Positions 1-10,457 of a stretch of DNA of 64,000 bases are shown here, in pieces. This DNA comes from Talinum fruticosum (lineage: Eukaryota > Streptophyta > Magnoliopsida > Caryophyllales > Talinaceae). The stretch spans positions 434,001 through 498,000 of the forward strand of contig JAITYX010000033.1 of the NCBI GenBank assembly GCA_021018815.1, read 5' to 3'. The first letter of the stretch is position 1. Every line of letters begins with the position of its first letter. The notes under the pieces are model-generated. The model did not search any database. It saw only the letters and a list, made by a program, of their open reading frames with translations, and was not told the DNA's origin. The translations under genes were made by a program, and so were the position numbers.

Positions 1-5
1 TATAT

Positions 6-473
6 TGTTAGGATCAGAGCTCACAAATAATGAAATTTGGACAAAAGAAAAATAACAAAGATTGGGACACAAGGTTTTTTAACGTGGAAAAACCCAAACC
101 GGAAAAAAACCACGAATTATGTACTAGACTTTGAGTAGTTTACAAAAATTTCCCTCAAGCTCTCACTAGTTTATACACTTCACTTGCATAACAATGGAGG
201 TTTTAGCACTGATTAAATAGGCATAATCAATCAAACAACATTTATAAGCATTAACAGAGACATTAAACACAAAAACCTGACGAAAACGACAAGAAAAACG
301 AGCATCCAAAGCATTACCCACATGGCACGGTCATGCTAGCAGGCACGTGCGTGCGTTCTACCACAACCTTGTGTTGTTCTTCGTGTTCGTCTTGCCCATG
401 CCCATGTTGTCATGTCCGTGCCACCTTTCCCGTGACTATGCCAACACCTTTGCTTGCAAAACCCGACCCAACA
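6..473 (-). repeat. Copia 3' LTR
   Basis: This 468 bp repeat has TG...CA ends and matches 4686-5157 with scattered substitutions and small indels. It contains the phrase AACGTGGAAAAACCC followed by a CCACGAA-like block, which also recurs in other LTR-like fragments of this window (5792, 31059, 31619, 36181 and 46285). It lies next to the purine-rich tract that primes plus-strand synthesis in Copia elements. Confidence 0.85.
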
Positions 474-765
474 ATCTCCCACTTGGAGACTAATGGATCA
501 CCTCCTTGTTGTACCCATCTAGTTCACCGAAACTCCCGGCCCCTTCAACAAAAAAGACCCATCGAGGCCCTGCACCACCTCAATGTCTCTGTACCTCCTC
601 CTTGGACTAGCTTCTTTACCGGATTCCCGCTATCCAATACTTCAAGCTCAATTTCATCAACCTCTTGCACACTTTTACCATGTAAAATTGGCTCACCGGC
701 GTTAGTCATTAAAACATAATGAAGAGAAAGTTTATACCTCCGGGCTTGACCTTCCGTTAACACCG
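474..765 (-). pseudogene. Copia pol remnant upstream of RT
   Basis: Read on the minus strand, the segment encodes a peptide containing RRYKLSLHYVLMTNAGEP. This resembles the stretch just before the reverse transcriptase domain in Copia polyproteins (typically RYP...YVLLT..GEP). It continues from the fragment at 3504-3669 once the solo LTR between them is ignored. The reverse transcriptase that should follow is absent; the sequence runs directly to the polypurine tract and 3' LTR. The Copia assignment rests on family resemblance and position. Confidence 0.6.
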
Positions 766-3498
766 TGTAACAACCCGACCCTAAACCACGAGTATTTATT
801 TTACTAATTACAAAATTTATATGATTGAGCGCGTGCACTTTAATTCAATATTTTATATTTAAATGATTTTTATATATGTGTTATGCGGCTAAGGCGACGA
901 AGGGGCCCTAATGAAAATTTCATAATAATGATTATAACTTACGTATATGCTTAAAAGAGAAAATTCAAAATTTGCATATATGTATATTGATTATAAATGT
1001 GATGCTATGTGATTATAAGGTCGCTAATATTATATTTCAAACGAACCATTACATTTATAATTGGTAAACATTATTATTAAAATAAAATTAAAAAGTAACA
1101 AACAAATAAAATAAAATAAAATAAAATAATAAACTAATAAGATTTTTGGAAAGAAAAATCCAGAATTGGATTTATCTAGAATTTTTACAAAAAAAAAAAA
1201 AGGAAGAGAAAATAAATAAAAATGGAGATAAGTAGTCGGCGGTTTTCATTCTCTTCACCTCTCACTCCCGTGCCCCGCGCCGCCCTGCTCCCCTGCCTCT
1301 CCTGCTCACTACCGCCACTCGCTCCGGCCATAGACGACGCTAGTCCCGCCCTCTCTCTCTTTCTCTCTCTCCTTCTTTCTCTCTCACTCGCGCTCTCCCT
1401 CTCTCCCTCTCGCTCTCCCGCGAGTACGCTGCTCTGCTCCCCTGCCGTGGCCAGCCACCAGCCGGAGCAGCTATCGAGCTTCGTCGCCGGTGATTTCCGA
1501 GTATCCGCCGGAGCCCAGTCGTACCACCACCAGTCCTCCTTTTTCTTGGCTTCCATCTCTTGGGTTTGGAAGGAAAAACCCTAAACCCTAAATTAGTACA
1601 CTTTATTATTTACTTAGTGATTGTAGTTGTAAATTGAATTATATGATTTAGAAAGATTTTTATGGTGTGAATTTAAAGATTGAATTGGGAAAATTTGAAT
1701 TGGTGAGTATGATTGAGGTTTGGTATTTTGGTGGAGTGATTGTGTATGAATGTGAATGAATGTGATTTCTCTTGGGAGATTATGATTTAGTGAATTAAAT
1801 TGGGGATGTTTTGGTATAGAATTGAGTAATTTGATGGATTTTATTGTATTTTGGAAATGGATACATTGAGCAAACGAAAGGGAATATGTATTCGGAGATT
1901 GAAATTAGATAATGAGTAAGTGTAGAGGTGTGTGAAAATTTGAGCATTAAGTATACCTAATTGTGGTTGTGAATGTGAATTTTTGTTGAGAAAATAATGC
2001 TCATAACCTTAAAGTAGTATATGTATGGATTTTGAGCAATTAAGTAAATTGTGAAACTTTCTCATGGAAATGCATGTGATAGGTTAGTTAATTACTTACT
2101 TAACAATGGATTTTGAATGTAACGAAGTGAGAAGTAAGAAGTAAGCTAGGGATAAGGATTGAAAATAAGTTAGGCTTGGCGAACTAATCGGATTAGGTGT
2201 AAATAATAATAATGTCGATAACGGTAACAATAACCATTAGGAGCATACCTTATTTTTTTCTTTAATGGTTATAATAACTAAGATAATTGTTTGAATATAT
2301 ATATACCTTTTAATCTGAGTCGACTAATGAATTGAATTACATAAATATCATCGATTAGTTATTTAATGAATATGTGTTGTAGTTAAGATTTGAAATGGAA
2401 TTAATACGAGTAAAGTTGAGTAATAAAAACGTTAGTTTAACCAATTACGTAATAAATATAGGAAATGAGATAAATTATCAATGCTTATACAAATTCAATT
2501 ATTGAAACTCAAGAAACATTATTAACAATAAAAATCTATTTGAAACAGTATCGGAAGTGGCCGACTAGCTGATAACTTAAATTTCTATAAGGGGAAAAAC
2601 AAAGATTTTCAGTCCGAGTACGTTCATTGCCTCGTACTCTTCAAAAATTCACATGTTTTCCAGCAAATCTCAATATCTCTTATATATATATATATTGCTA
2701 ATAATGAATCATTTGCAAATTAAGTTTTGTCGCTTAATAAAGTGGTCTCCGATCAATTATCAATTATCGGGGCTTACACCCTTCAATTCCACTGTGCTGC
2801 TTCAACTCGGGTTCTTGGTCGGCCCGAGAGGTGTGCACCTTATTCAAAGATTGCATCAATTATACTCCATTTTCAGATAATAAGTGGCAAGCAAGTTTGA
2901 CTCATATTATCCCCCTCTTATTTCGAACTAAAATGAATTGAAATGCGCTCGCTCAATTAAAATGCTTTCAAAGATATTTGATCGTGCAGGAATATTCGTA
3001 CTGAGTTTTGACTCATTCTTTGAATTATTTTACTGTTTTTGTTTTTAGGAAAAGGTTCTCATCAACAGCCCATTGCCTAAGAAGCCTGACGGAAGCAAGA
3101 CCTAGCTGGATGTGTCGTGTCCATTAATTGATGATGGGTCTAGATGCCCACAGTGATTATCTCCTTATATGGTTAGGGTTTGACCCTGGAATGTATTACA
3201 TGTTGCTTATTTCTTACTACGAGTCAATTATATGGGCTTGTATAATATAAATGTATCGAACCGTATTTTGGGGTTGGTTTATTTATGTTATATGGTTTAG
3301 CTTTGGGACATAATATTTAGTGCTATCGGGACTCACAAAAGCATAACTCGATCGAGCAAAGGTTTTTATTGTATTTTATTTTAGCCCGGTCCTATTAGTA
3401 GGGAGGCGGTAACGCCTTCAATCGTCAACTTCGCTGCGACCATACCTAATATTCTCTAATTAGGGGATTATTAAGTAATGGTGATTGGGGACGTTACA
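766..3498. mobile_element. Solo LTR, Gypsy (Tekay/Del-like), nested in Copia
   Basis: The 2733 bp block begins TGTAACAACCCGACCC and ends GGGGACGTTACA. It is flanked on both sides by CACCG (761-765 and 3499-3503), a 5 bp target duplication. TGTAAC...GTTACA ends, the length and the lack of coding capacity fit a solo LTR of a chromovirus-type Gypsy element. A CT-rich tract (about 1240-1480) and a CCCTAAACCCTAAA run (1579-1592) fall inside it. The long open frames over the CT-rich tract are compositional and not taken as genes. Removing the block rejoins the two halves of the Copia coding sequence. Confidence 0.85.
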
Positions 3499-3503
3499 CA
3501 CCG

Positions 3504-4177
3504 TCTTCTTTATTAACCCCGGTTCTTGCAATTCACCTTGTGGAGCAACCGATGACCCGTTTGTAGACCTAACAAACACCCTGTCATCCCCATTGACTCC
3601 CACTACATCAGAATCTACACTAAGTCCTTCATCCCAAAGACTCCCACTCGGAATTGTTAACGCCGACATCGAAAATTAGGTCACTACCACCCTCGGTGTA
3701 GTATAAAGAGCAAGATTTTATACCCTTAGCCACAACCAATGCCCCTTTTACAATCTTCCAGCCACCAGTACCAAATTTCATTAGATATCCCGACTCATCC
3801 AATTGACTTACCGAAATTAGATTCTTAGCCAATCCCGAGATATACCTAACACCTTGCAAATTCCAAAACCCCTCACTTGAGGTTTTGGTACTCATATCCC
3901 CCTTGCCTAGTATGTCCAAGCTTTTTCCATTTGCTGTAAACACTTTCCCAAAGTTTTCCACAACAAATTTGTGAAACAAGCTTCTACTAGAGCCTCGTCC
4001 CTTTGCTTTGGATGTAGACCGCCCATTTTTCACATGCTTCTCTCTACCGCTTACGTGAAATGCATTCCACGATGACTCTAGAATATCTTTCTTGAGAATG
4101 CTTTCGCTCAAGATTAAATCCCGAACCTCATCATATTTTAGCCCGTTTGAACCCCTAACACCACTAACTGCAGACAC
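3504..4177 (-). pseudogene. Copia GAG-pre-integrase fragment
   Basis: On the minus strand the translation includes LQGVRYISGLAKNLISVSQL and, later, GALVVAKGIKSCSLYYTEG. This is the pattern of the protease C-terminus plus GAG-pre-integrase domain in Copia polyproteins (family knowledge). The zinc knuckle and the start of protease seem to have been lost, because a gag-like segment with SKAKGRGSSRS runs straight into the protease-end sequence. The fragment continues after a frame change into 3669-3504, where it is cut by the solo LTR. Confidence 0.75.
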
Positions 4178-4247
4178 TATGGTATCCCAAGACTCGATAG
4201 CGAAGACAACAAAACTAAGGCCTTAACCTCATCCTCAAAGTTTATTT

Positions 4248-4466
4248 TTACCGAAGCAAGATAGATATAATCATACTAAACTCATTAATATAATCCGCTA
4301 CACTAGTGTTATCTACCATTTTTAAGTCAAACAACCGACGCATGAGATATACCTTATTCATCGCCGAAGGTTTCTCATATAGGTTGGACAACGCCTCCAA
4401 TAGTCCCTTTGTCGTTGTTTGATCCATCACGTTAAACGTCACATTCCACGACAACGTCAATCTCAC
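4248..4466 (-). pseudogene. Copia gag fragment
   Basis: The minus-strand peptide contains TTTKGLLEALSNLYEKPSA, then YLMRRLFDLKM and VADYINEF. These are typical of the capsid region (UBN2/gag-polypeptide family) of plant Copia elements. It lies downstream of the primer binding site at 4683-4668, as expected. It is short and disrupted on both sides and cannot make a functional capsid protein. Confidence 0.75.
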
Positions 4467-4667
4467 CTTCCCAAGAGCTTACCGATCAAGCAAATTCCAA
4501 TCCTTTTCTTCCATGTCTGCAGGCTTTGCTGCGAGCGGTTTATGTAACTCCTTCTTGTAAAGTAAGTCCTCCACTTGCATTTTTCGGAACGCAAAATCCT
4601 TTTCATCGAATTTCTCAACTTTTACCTTACCGCTTCCATTTTTCTCGAACTCTCAAACCTCACCTCA

Positions 4668-4683
4668 CCTCGCTCCGATACCA
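4668..4683 (-). other. Copia primer binding site (tRNA-Met type)
   Basis: The minus strand reads TGGTATCGGAGCGAGG two bases inside the 5' LTR. It differs by one base in its first part from TGGTATCAGAGC, the usual plant Copia site complementary to initiator tRNA-Met. Its position fixes the element's orientation. Confidence 0.8.
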
Positions 4684-4685
4684 GT

Positions 4686-5157
4686 TGTTAGGATCGGGGC
4701 TCATAAACAATGAAATTTGGACAAAAGAAAAATAACAAAGATTGGGACACAAGATTTTTAACGTGAAAAAACCCAAAACCGGGAAGAAAACCATGAACGA
4801 TGCACTAGACTTTGAGTTGTTTACAAGAATTTCCCTCAAACTCTCACTAGCTTATACACTTGTAATTTACTACTCACTTGTATAACAATGGAGGTTTTAG
4901 CACATGTTAAATAGGCATAATTAGTCAAACAACATTTACAAGCATTAACCAAGACATTAAACATAAAATACTCGATGAAAACGCAAGAAAAACAAGCATC
5001 CGAAGCAGCACCCACATGGCACAACCTTGTGTTGTTCTTCGCGTTCGTCTTGCCATGCCCATGTTGTCACGTTCGTGCCACTTTTCCCGTGACCATGCTA
5101 ACACTTTTGCTTGCAAAATCTAAACCCAACTTGACCATTAGGCTCCATAACCCAACA
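4686..5157 (-). repeat. Copia 5' LTR
   Basis: This 472 bp copy of the repeat at 6-473 has the same TG...CA ends. A short stretch present here (around 4862-4874) is absent from the other copy. The primer binding site lies just inside it. Confidence 0.85.
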
Positions 5158-5329
5158 ATTATTCCCCACAAAATTAGTCATGTGGCCCATTTATATATAG
5201 TCACTAGGCTGAGATTCAATTGCAAGGTTGTTGCAGAGTTCTACTGGTCCTTTGTTGTTTAATTTTCTTATAGGCCAAGTGTATTCAGCATGACATGAAG
5301 AATTTTCACCTAAAATTGTATAGAATTTA

Positions 5330-6105
5330 AGAATCTCACTTTACTTTCTTTTTTGCAGTAAAAAGTGCCACTAAACTTGCTTCAAAATAATAAAATATAC
5401 TACTTACTTTTTTAAAAATAATAAAATATAACACTTAAATTTTTTAAAAAATATAAAAATACCACTATTTGAATGGCATATTAGAAAATTTTAAAAATTT
5501 TGTGACTTTTTAATTAAAACAAAAGTAGTAGTATTTTCGAATATTTAAAAAATTTAATGGTATTTCTAAACAAGAACTCAGATGTAAAAATTTAATGGTA
5601 TTTTTAAACAAGAACAAAAGGGTAAAAACAAAAATTTTATAGTAACAATTAATGAACATGATCATGATGATTGCCTGATGTTTTGTTGCATAGGGACATG
5701 GATGTTTTTTAATAAATTAGATTTCTTTTTGTATTAATTCGGTGTTATATATATTTTTGGAGATTAGGTTATAGATTAAGTCCATAAATTTTGTTAGGAA
5801 ATTTGTCCCATGTTAAAGCTCACTTTGAATAAAATTTAGAGCAATGACACGAAAGTGAATTTAAGATAACGAACAATATCAGATGAAAATGATAACAAAA
5901 GAGAAGATAAAGATTTTAACATGCAAATCCAACTCGGGAAAAAACTATGAATGACAGAAGCACAACAGATTCACTATTATGAGAGAATACAAGAATGATT
6001 TTAAACCTGCGACCTTCCTAAAACCCAAGATATCTCAATTTCACAATACTCCTCTCTCAATCAATAACACACTTCAGCTGGATACACTTCCAATTGGCTC
6101 ACCTC
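5330..6105. repeat. Dispersed duplication, copy 1 (with LTR-like end)
   Basis: This segment matches about 30715-31928. Shared text includes AGTAAAAAGTGCCACT, the AACAATTAATG(A/G)(A/G)CATGATC stretch and a long LTR-like end starting TGTTAGGAAATTTGTCCC at 5792. The LTR-like end contains a diverged AACGTGGAAA-type block like the Copia LTRs. Copy 2 carries an extra 500 bp insertion. No coding sequence is recognised here. Confidence 0.75.
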
Positions 6106-7204
6106 AAATTCCCTATGCTAGAACAATTGAATATTTTTGGATAATTACAACAAAAAACGATTTAGGGATACCCCTCATTCTTTGGAAACTATTTTTAGGG
6201 GACTACATTATTAAAATTGTTTTCAAGGTGATCTACATTTTACTGTAACTATTAATAAGGTACTTACTGTTAAAAAGTTGTTTGGATCCATGAAAAAATA
6301 AACATGAAAGGAACGAGGGTAATATTTGAAAGTTTGAGGCTAATATTTGAGATTTTAAGAGTTGACATACTTGGTTAATTAAAAACTCTGTGATTTGACC
6401 TTAATTCTTGACTTGAAAAACCCACTATGTATTGCAACTATTTCATATTGTAAATTTTACTTTTATGAGTATTACAATTTTATTTTTATTGCAAATATCC
6501 CATATTTTTATTAAGAAGGGTCAAATTGATATTTTCAAATGAATAAAATACCAAGTCCACTGCCTAAGAATTGGAATTTACCGAGTAACAAATCAATCAT
6601 CGACAGATTCAATGAAAATAAAATTATGAAATTATTACATGAAAGAAAAATAAAGGCAATTTATAATTCTTTTTGGTAAAAAGGGAGGAGCAAAAGAAGA
6701 AATTTCAACATTAATCATAATTAGACCCGACAATCAAGTCATTCGAGTTAGTTCGGTTTGGATTAGTTCGAGTCAAGTTATGTTCAGGTTATTACGATTC
6801 AGTTGATTTTCGGATTGGGTTGAGTTCCGGTTCGGGTCGGGTTAGCTTCAGGTCAATTTATATTTGATTCAATAAGCTTGCTTTATAGAGACAAAACACA
6901 TTGATAAAAAATTTTCAGGTCACATTCAGTTCGGTTAAATTTTGGATCATCGATTTGGTTCGGATCACTTGTACCAGATCTAATAATATCAGGAAAATCA
7001 TCAAAATAAGCAAGTATTAAGAAACAAGATCCTTTCTTTTTCTTTTTTTTTTTTTTTTGGTTGGGTGAAACAAAAGAATTTTTTGTTATAGGTATGTTAG
7101 TTTGTGTAAGTTTTATGACTTTCTCAATACACTTGTACCAATAATATATGTGAAGATGAACCAATAATATATGTGAAGATCAAACTTCTACGATTATGAA
7201 GGGA
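6106..7204. other. AT-rich intergenic DNA upstream of E1
   Basis: No gene is recognised. About 6290-6470 is a module (...AATATTTGAAAGTTTGAGGC...) repeated at about 10680-10850 and 32985-33110. About 6490-6560 recurs at 18058-18125. About 6720-6980 is a low-complexity mosaic of TTCGGTT/GGGTTCGGGTCGG-type words. A poly(T)/poly(A) run lies at 7034-7060. Confidence 0.6.
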
Positions 7205-7413
7205 TTTTTGATTAGAAATATTTTGTGATAGTATTTGGGCAGAATGTCAAGTCCCTCCCTCCCACTCGGTATCTCATAATTGCCAGTTACAATCACAAAC
7301 AAATAATATATGAATTATTTAGTGTAAGGTCGTGAAGGCAAGTGACTTATAATAACGAAATATTTGTTTTTTAATTCTTGGAGGAAGCTTGCAATGATGC
7401 CCAAGAAGAGCCT
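7205..7413 (+). promoter_or_regulatory. Conserved proximal promoter block of E1
   Basis: This block is shared with E3, E4 and E5. Conserved words, in order, are GTGATAGTATTTG, CCCACTCGGT, AAGGTCGTGAAGGCAA, AATATTTGTTTTTT and a GGAGGAAGCTTGCAATGATGCCC block just before the TATA box. Conservation between paralogues could reflect shared ancestry only, but these words are kept while surrounding DNA differs. Confidence 0.55.
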
Positions 7414-7420
7414 TATATAA
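7414..7420 (+). promoter_or_regulatory. TATA box of E1
   Basis: TATATAA lies about 100 bp before the ATG at 7514 and is followed by a pyrimidine-rich leader (CCATCTCTCTCC). The same TATATAAACCCCCTT arrangement occurs before E3, E4, E6 and E7. Confidence 0.8.
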
Positions 7421-7513
7421 ACCCCCTTCTCCAAACCCATTTTCTCCATCTCTCTCTCCTCTTCTTTCCCCTTCCCCATTTCATACCTTCACTGAGAGTC
7501 ATCCTCATCAAAA

Positions 7514-8928
7514 ATGGCTCTCAATCGCCTCTCTTTCATGTCTTTCCTCCTCATGGCCCTTGTGGCCGTGTCTTTTGCTGATGACTATTATGGCTATACC
7601 CCTTCTCCGGTGTACAAGTCACCCACTTACACCCCTTCACCCAAGTACACCAAGCCAAAAGAATACCTATCTCCTAAATACGAGTCACCCGCTTACAAAA
7701 CACCTGTTTATACCCCTCTCCAACATACAGACAAACCAGTGTACAAGGCACCTTACACTCCATCGCCCTCATACACACCATCTCCCGTGTATAAGTCTCC
7801 AGGTGTACTCACCTGCACCTGAATACAAGTCTCCAACTTACACTCCCTCCCCTGTTTACTCCCCATCACCCGTTTACAAAACTCCAGTTTATTCTCCAAC
7901 ACCTGTTTACAAATCTCCTGCTTATACCCCATCACCATTTTACAGTCCGTCACCTGTATACAAGTCTCCAGTATACACACCATCACCTGTATACAAATCA
8001 CCGGTTTATACACCATCACCGATCTATAAGACTCCGGTTTATAGCCCAACACCAGTTTACAAATCCCCGGCTTACAGCCCATCACCGGTGTACAAGTCAC
8101 CAATTTACACCCCATCACCAATCTACAAGGCCCCGAGTGTACAAGTCACCAATTTACACCCCATCGCCGGTTACAAGGCTCCAATCTACAGCCCGTCACC
8201 GGTGTACAAGTCACCGGTTTACACCCCATCGCCGGCTTATAAGGCTCCAGTCTACACCCCATCACCGGTGTACAAATCACCGGTTTACACCCCATCGCTC
8301 GTCTACAAGGCTCCAGTCTATAGCCCAACACCAATCTACAAGTCTCCGGTTTACACCCCATCACCTGTCTACAAGGCTCCAGTCTATAGCCCAACACCAA
8401 TCTACAAGTCTCCAGTCTACAGCCCATCACCGGTGTACAAGTCACCGGTTTACACCCCATCTCCGAGTGTATAAGGCTCCCGTTTATACCCCAACACCGG
8501 TCTACAAGTCTCCAGTCTACAACCCATTACCAGTGTACAAGTCACCGGTTTACACCCCATCACCGAGTGTACAAGTCACCAACTTACACCCCATCTTCAG
8601 TCTACAAGACTCCAGTCTATACCCCAACATCGGTCTACAAGGCTCCAGTTTATAACCCAATACCGGTGTACAAGTCCGCATCATACACTCCATCACCTGT
8701 TTACAAGTCCCCGTTTATACTCTATCACCTGTTTACAAAAGTCCAGTTTACAATCCGTCACCTGTATACAAATCTCCTACATACACACCATCACCCGTGT
8801 ACAAGTCTCCAATATATACTCCATCTCCCGTCTACCACCCATCACCAATTTACAAATCTCTAGTATACGCTCCATCTCCGACATACAAGTCTCCTTCATA
8901 CACTCCAAGTCCTTCATATGGCTACTAA
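7514..8928 (+). CDS. Extensin-like repetitive cell-wall protein E1 (frame broken)
   Basis: This predicted secreted structural protein of the cell wall is about 470 residues if the frame is repaired. Residues 1-22 form a signal peptide (hydrophobic [13 protein letters not shown]) followed by DDYYGY. The rest is near-perfect ten-residue repeats of [10 protein letters not shown] or [10 protein letters not shown] type, ending [15 protein letters not shown] and YxY tyrosines are known cross-linking motifs in extensins and prolines are likely hydroxylated (family knowledge). Prolines are scattered and no SPPPP run is seen, so proline-rich protein is an alternative name. As given, frame is lost by an extra base at 7801-7803, 8465-8466 and 8565-8566 and a missing base near 8710; pairs at 8135/8170 and in 7722-7737 compensate. 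No intron is apparent. Confidence 0.85.
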
Positions 8929-10286
8929 GCTAAATTTCTTGGCCCATATATATAATTCACGTCCTTGATCATGCTACCGAATGAAATGATCTTTAATACG
9001 ACAGTTATCTCTTATCTTTTTTCCCTTTGTATTTTAATTCTTCTTTTCTGGTTAGCAAGGATGCGCGAATTTAATGATGAATTTTGTTGTATTTCTTGGA
9101 GTTTAAAATAAATCAATTACATAATTTATATTTATGTATGTTGTTCCATCTTGTTTTTCTTTTGAGGATTTTCATTTAGTTGTTTTCTAATTATGCAATT
9201 TACACCATAAACTAATTCAAATAAGTCGCACTTTTGTTATGAAGGCCTCAAGTTGGAATGGGAGAATTTGTGAATGGGTTGTTGCAAGAGTTTTTCTGGT
9301 ACTTTTTTGTTTTATTTTCTTTCATTGTTTAAAATTCTCCAGTCATATACAATTTTCTTTCATTGTTTTTCAATTTCGTTAAATTTGTATTATTAATATG
9401 AAAAATAATCAAACTCGGATTCAAATATTAAAAAGATTAAAAATATAAGTTAAAGTCTTAAGACAGGAAATAACATTAAAGTAAATCATACAATGAACGA
9501 GCAACAGGTATGAGACGTCATAATAAAAGGGAAAATATCAAAATTGTATCGTAGCAATGAGCATAATGATCGTGATGGTTGCATAATGGACAAATGGGTG
9601 TTTTTTTATAATAAATCAGATTTATTTTTTTATTAAATTCGTATGATATATGGTTTTAGAGATCCCATACATTTTATTTTCTTCCTTTACGAGCCTTATG
9701 AGTCTAATAAGTCGAGAATTCTTTAGGTTAGTTTGGTTTTGCATTTCTATGTGATGAGCCTAAAACCTTCTCCAACGTCTCTCAAATTTCAAATAGAATT
9801 AGCTCATAAGTTGGCTTGACTTATTATATTTGCAGTACGCTCAAATCCATAATATATTTTTCGAGTCCAAAACACCCATTAGACTCTACACAATCCCAAC
9901 AGAAACGTCGGTCTTAATCACTAGACTAAAACTTGATTGCATTACAATTATTTAATAATATGAAATTACCTGATAGCAGCATTTACAATTTTCATCTCTT
10001 AAGTAAAGGTGTTGAACATTTCATCAAAACAAAAAAGAAAAGGTAAAGGAGGTGTATGTATATTAAGAATGGAACTTTTTTAGGATGACCATTATTTGTT
10101 TGTTTATCTATTTAATTTTCCAAGTTAATAATATAATGTATAATGAACTACTCTAGAAGGGTCAAATTGATTTTTTGAATGGAAAAAAAAATATTAAGTA
10201 TCGCCCTTTATATTGTACAACTCTTTGCATCTCCTCATTTTCCCTTGCTCATTTCATACCTCCATTGAGAGTCATCCTAACTAAAA
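8929..10286. repeat. 3' flank of E1 and spacer, near-identical to 43333-44780
   Basis: The 3' untranslated region and spacer hold an AATAAA polyadenylation signal at 9107-9112, about 180 bp after the stop. The whole stretch up to the next gene is almost base-for-base the same as the spacer between E6 and E7, which indicates a recent duplication of the two-gene unit. No other gene is seen. The spacer module around 10030-10190 also recurs near 36420 and 41415. Confidence 0.8.
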
Positions 10287-10457
10287 ATGGCTCTCTATCG
10301 CCCTTCTTTCGTGGCTTTCGTCCTCATAACCCTTGTAGCAGTGTCTTTTGCTGATGACTATTATGGCTATACCCCTTCTCCGGTGTACAAGTCACCCACT
10401 TACACCCCTTCAACCAAGTACACCAGGCTAAAGGAATACCCATCTCCTAAATATTGA
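10287..10457 (+). pseudogene. Truncated extensin-like gene E2
   Basis: The 56-codon open frame encodes a complete signal peptide (MALYRPSFVAFVLITLVAVS...), [20 protein letters not shown] and ends KEYPSPKY with an immediate stop at 10455-10457. The rest of the repeat domain is missing. After the stop the sequence switches to DNA resembling the upstream flank of E4 (about 32803 onward), so the 3' part was removed by a rearrangement. The TATA region present before E7 is also deleted here. It could at most make a short secreted peptide and is probably silent. Confidence 0.75.

Larger units (their letters stand above)
6..5157 (-). mobile_element. Copia LTR retrotransposon remnant, nested
   Basis: Two related direct repeats (6-473 and 4686-5157) share a start TGTTAGGATC and an end in CCCAACA on the + strand, and enclose minus-strand Copia coding fragments. 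On the minus strand the order is 5' LTR (5157-4686), tRNA-Met-type primer binding site, gag, GAG-pre-integrase region, a short segment normally found just before reverse transcriptase, a purine-rich tract (CCAAGTGGGAGATTGTTGGG, reading through 490-471) and 3' LTR. Most of pol (integrase core, reverse transcriptase, RNase H) is missing, so this is a deletion derivative. It was later split by a 2.7 kb solo LTR. The five bases outside the LTRs (TATAT and ATTAT) do not match, so a target duplication is not shown. The many differences between the LTRs suggest an old insertion. Confidence 0.85.

Noticed and set aside
1185..1584. Overlapping open frames on both strands in the CT-rich tract of the solo LTR
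   Set aside because: The composition is low complexity (CT/GA runs), the tract lies inside a defined LTR and no protein family is recognisable.
1577..1593. CCCTAAACCCTAAA as a telomere-type repeat
   Set aside because: Only two units, located inside an LTR; too short to indicate a telomere or telomeric insertion.
7753..8460. Long minus-strand open frames across E1 (and the same in E3 to E6)
   Set aside because: They are the antisense of the decapeptide repeats, which rarely produce stops on the other strand. They have no leader and no family resemblance.
7560..8655. Histidine/leucine-rich + strand open frames in E1 and paralogues
   Set aside because: These are alternative frames of the same repeats and become open only because of the frame breaks.
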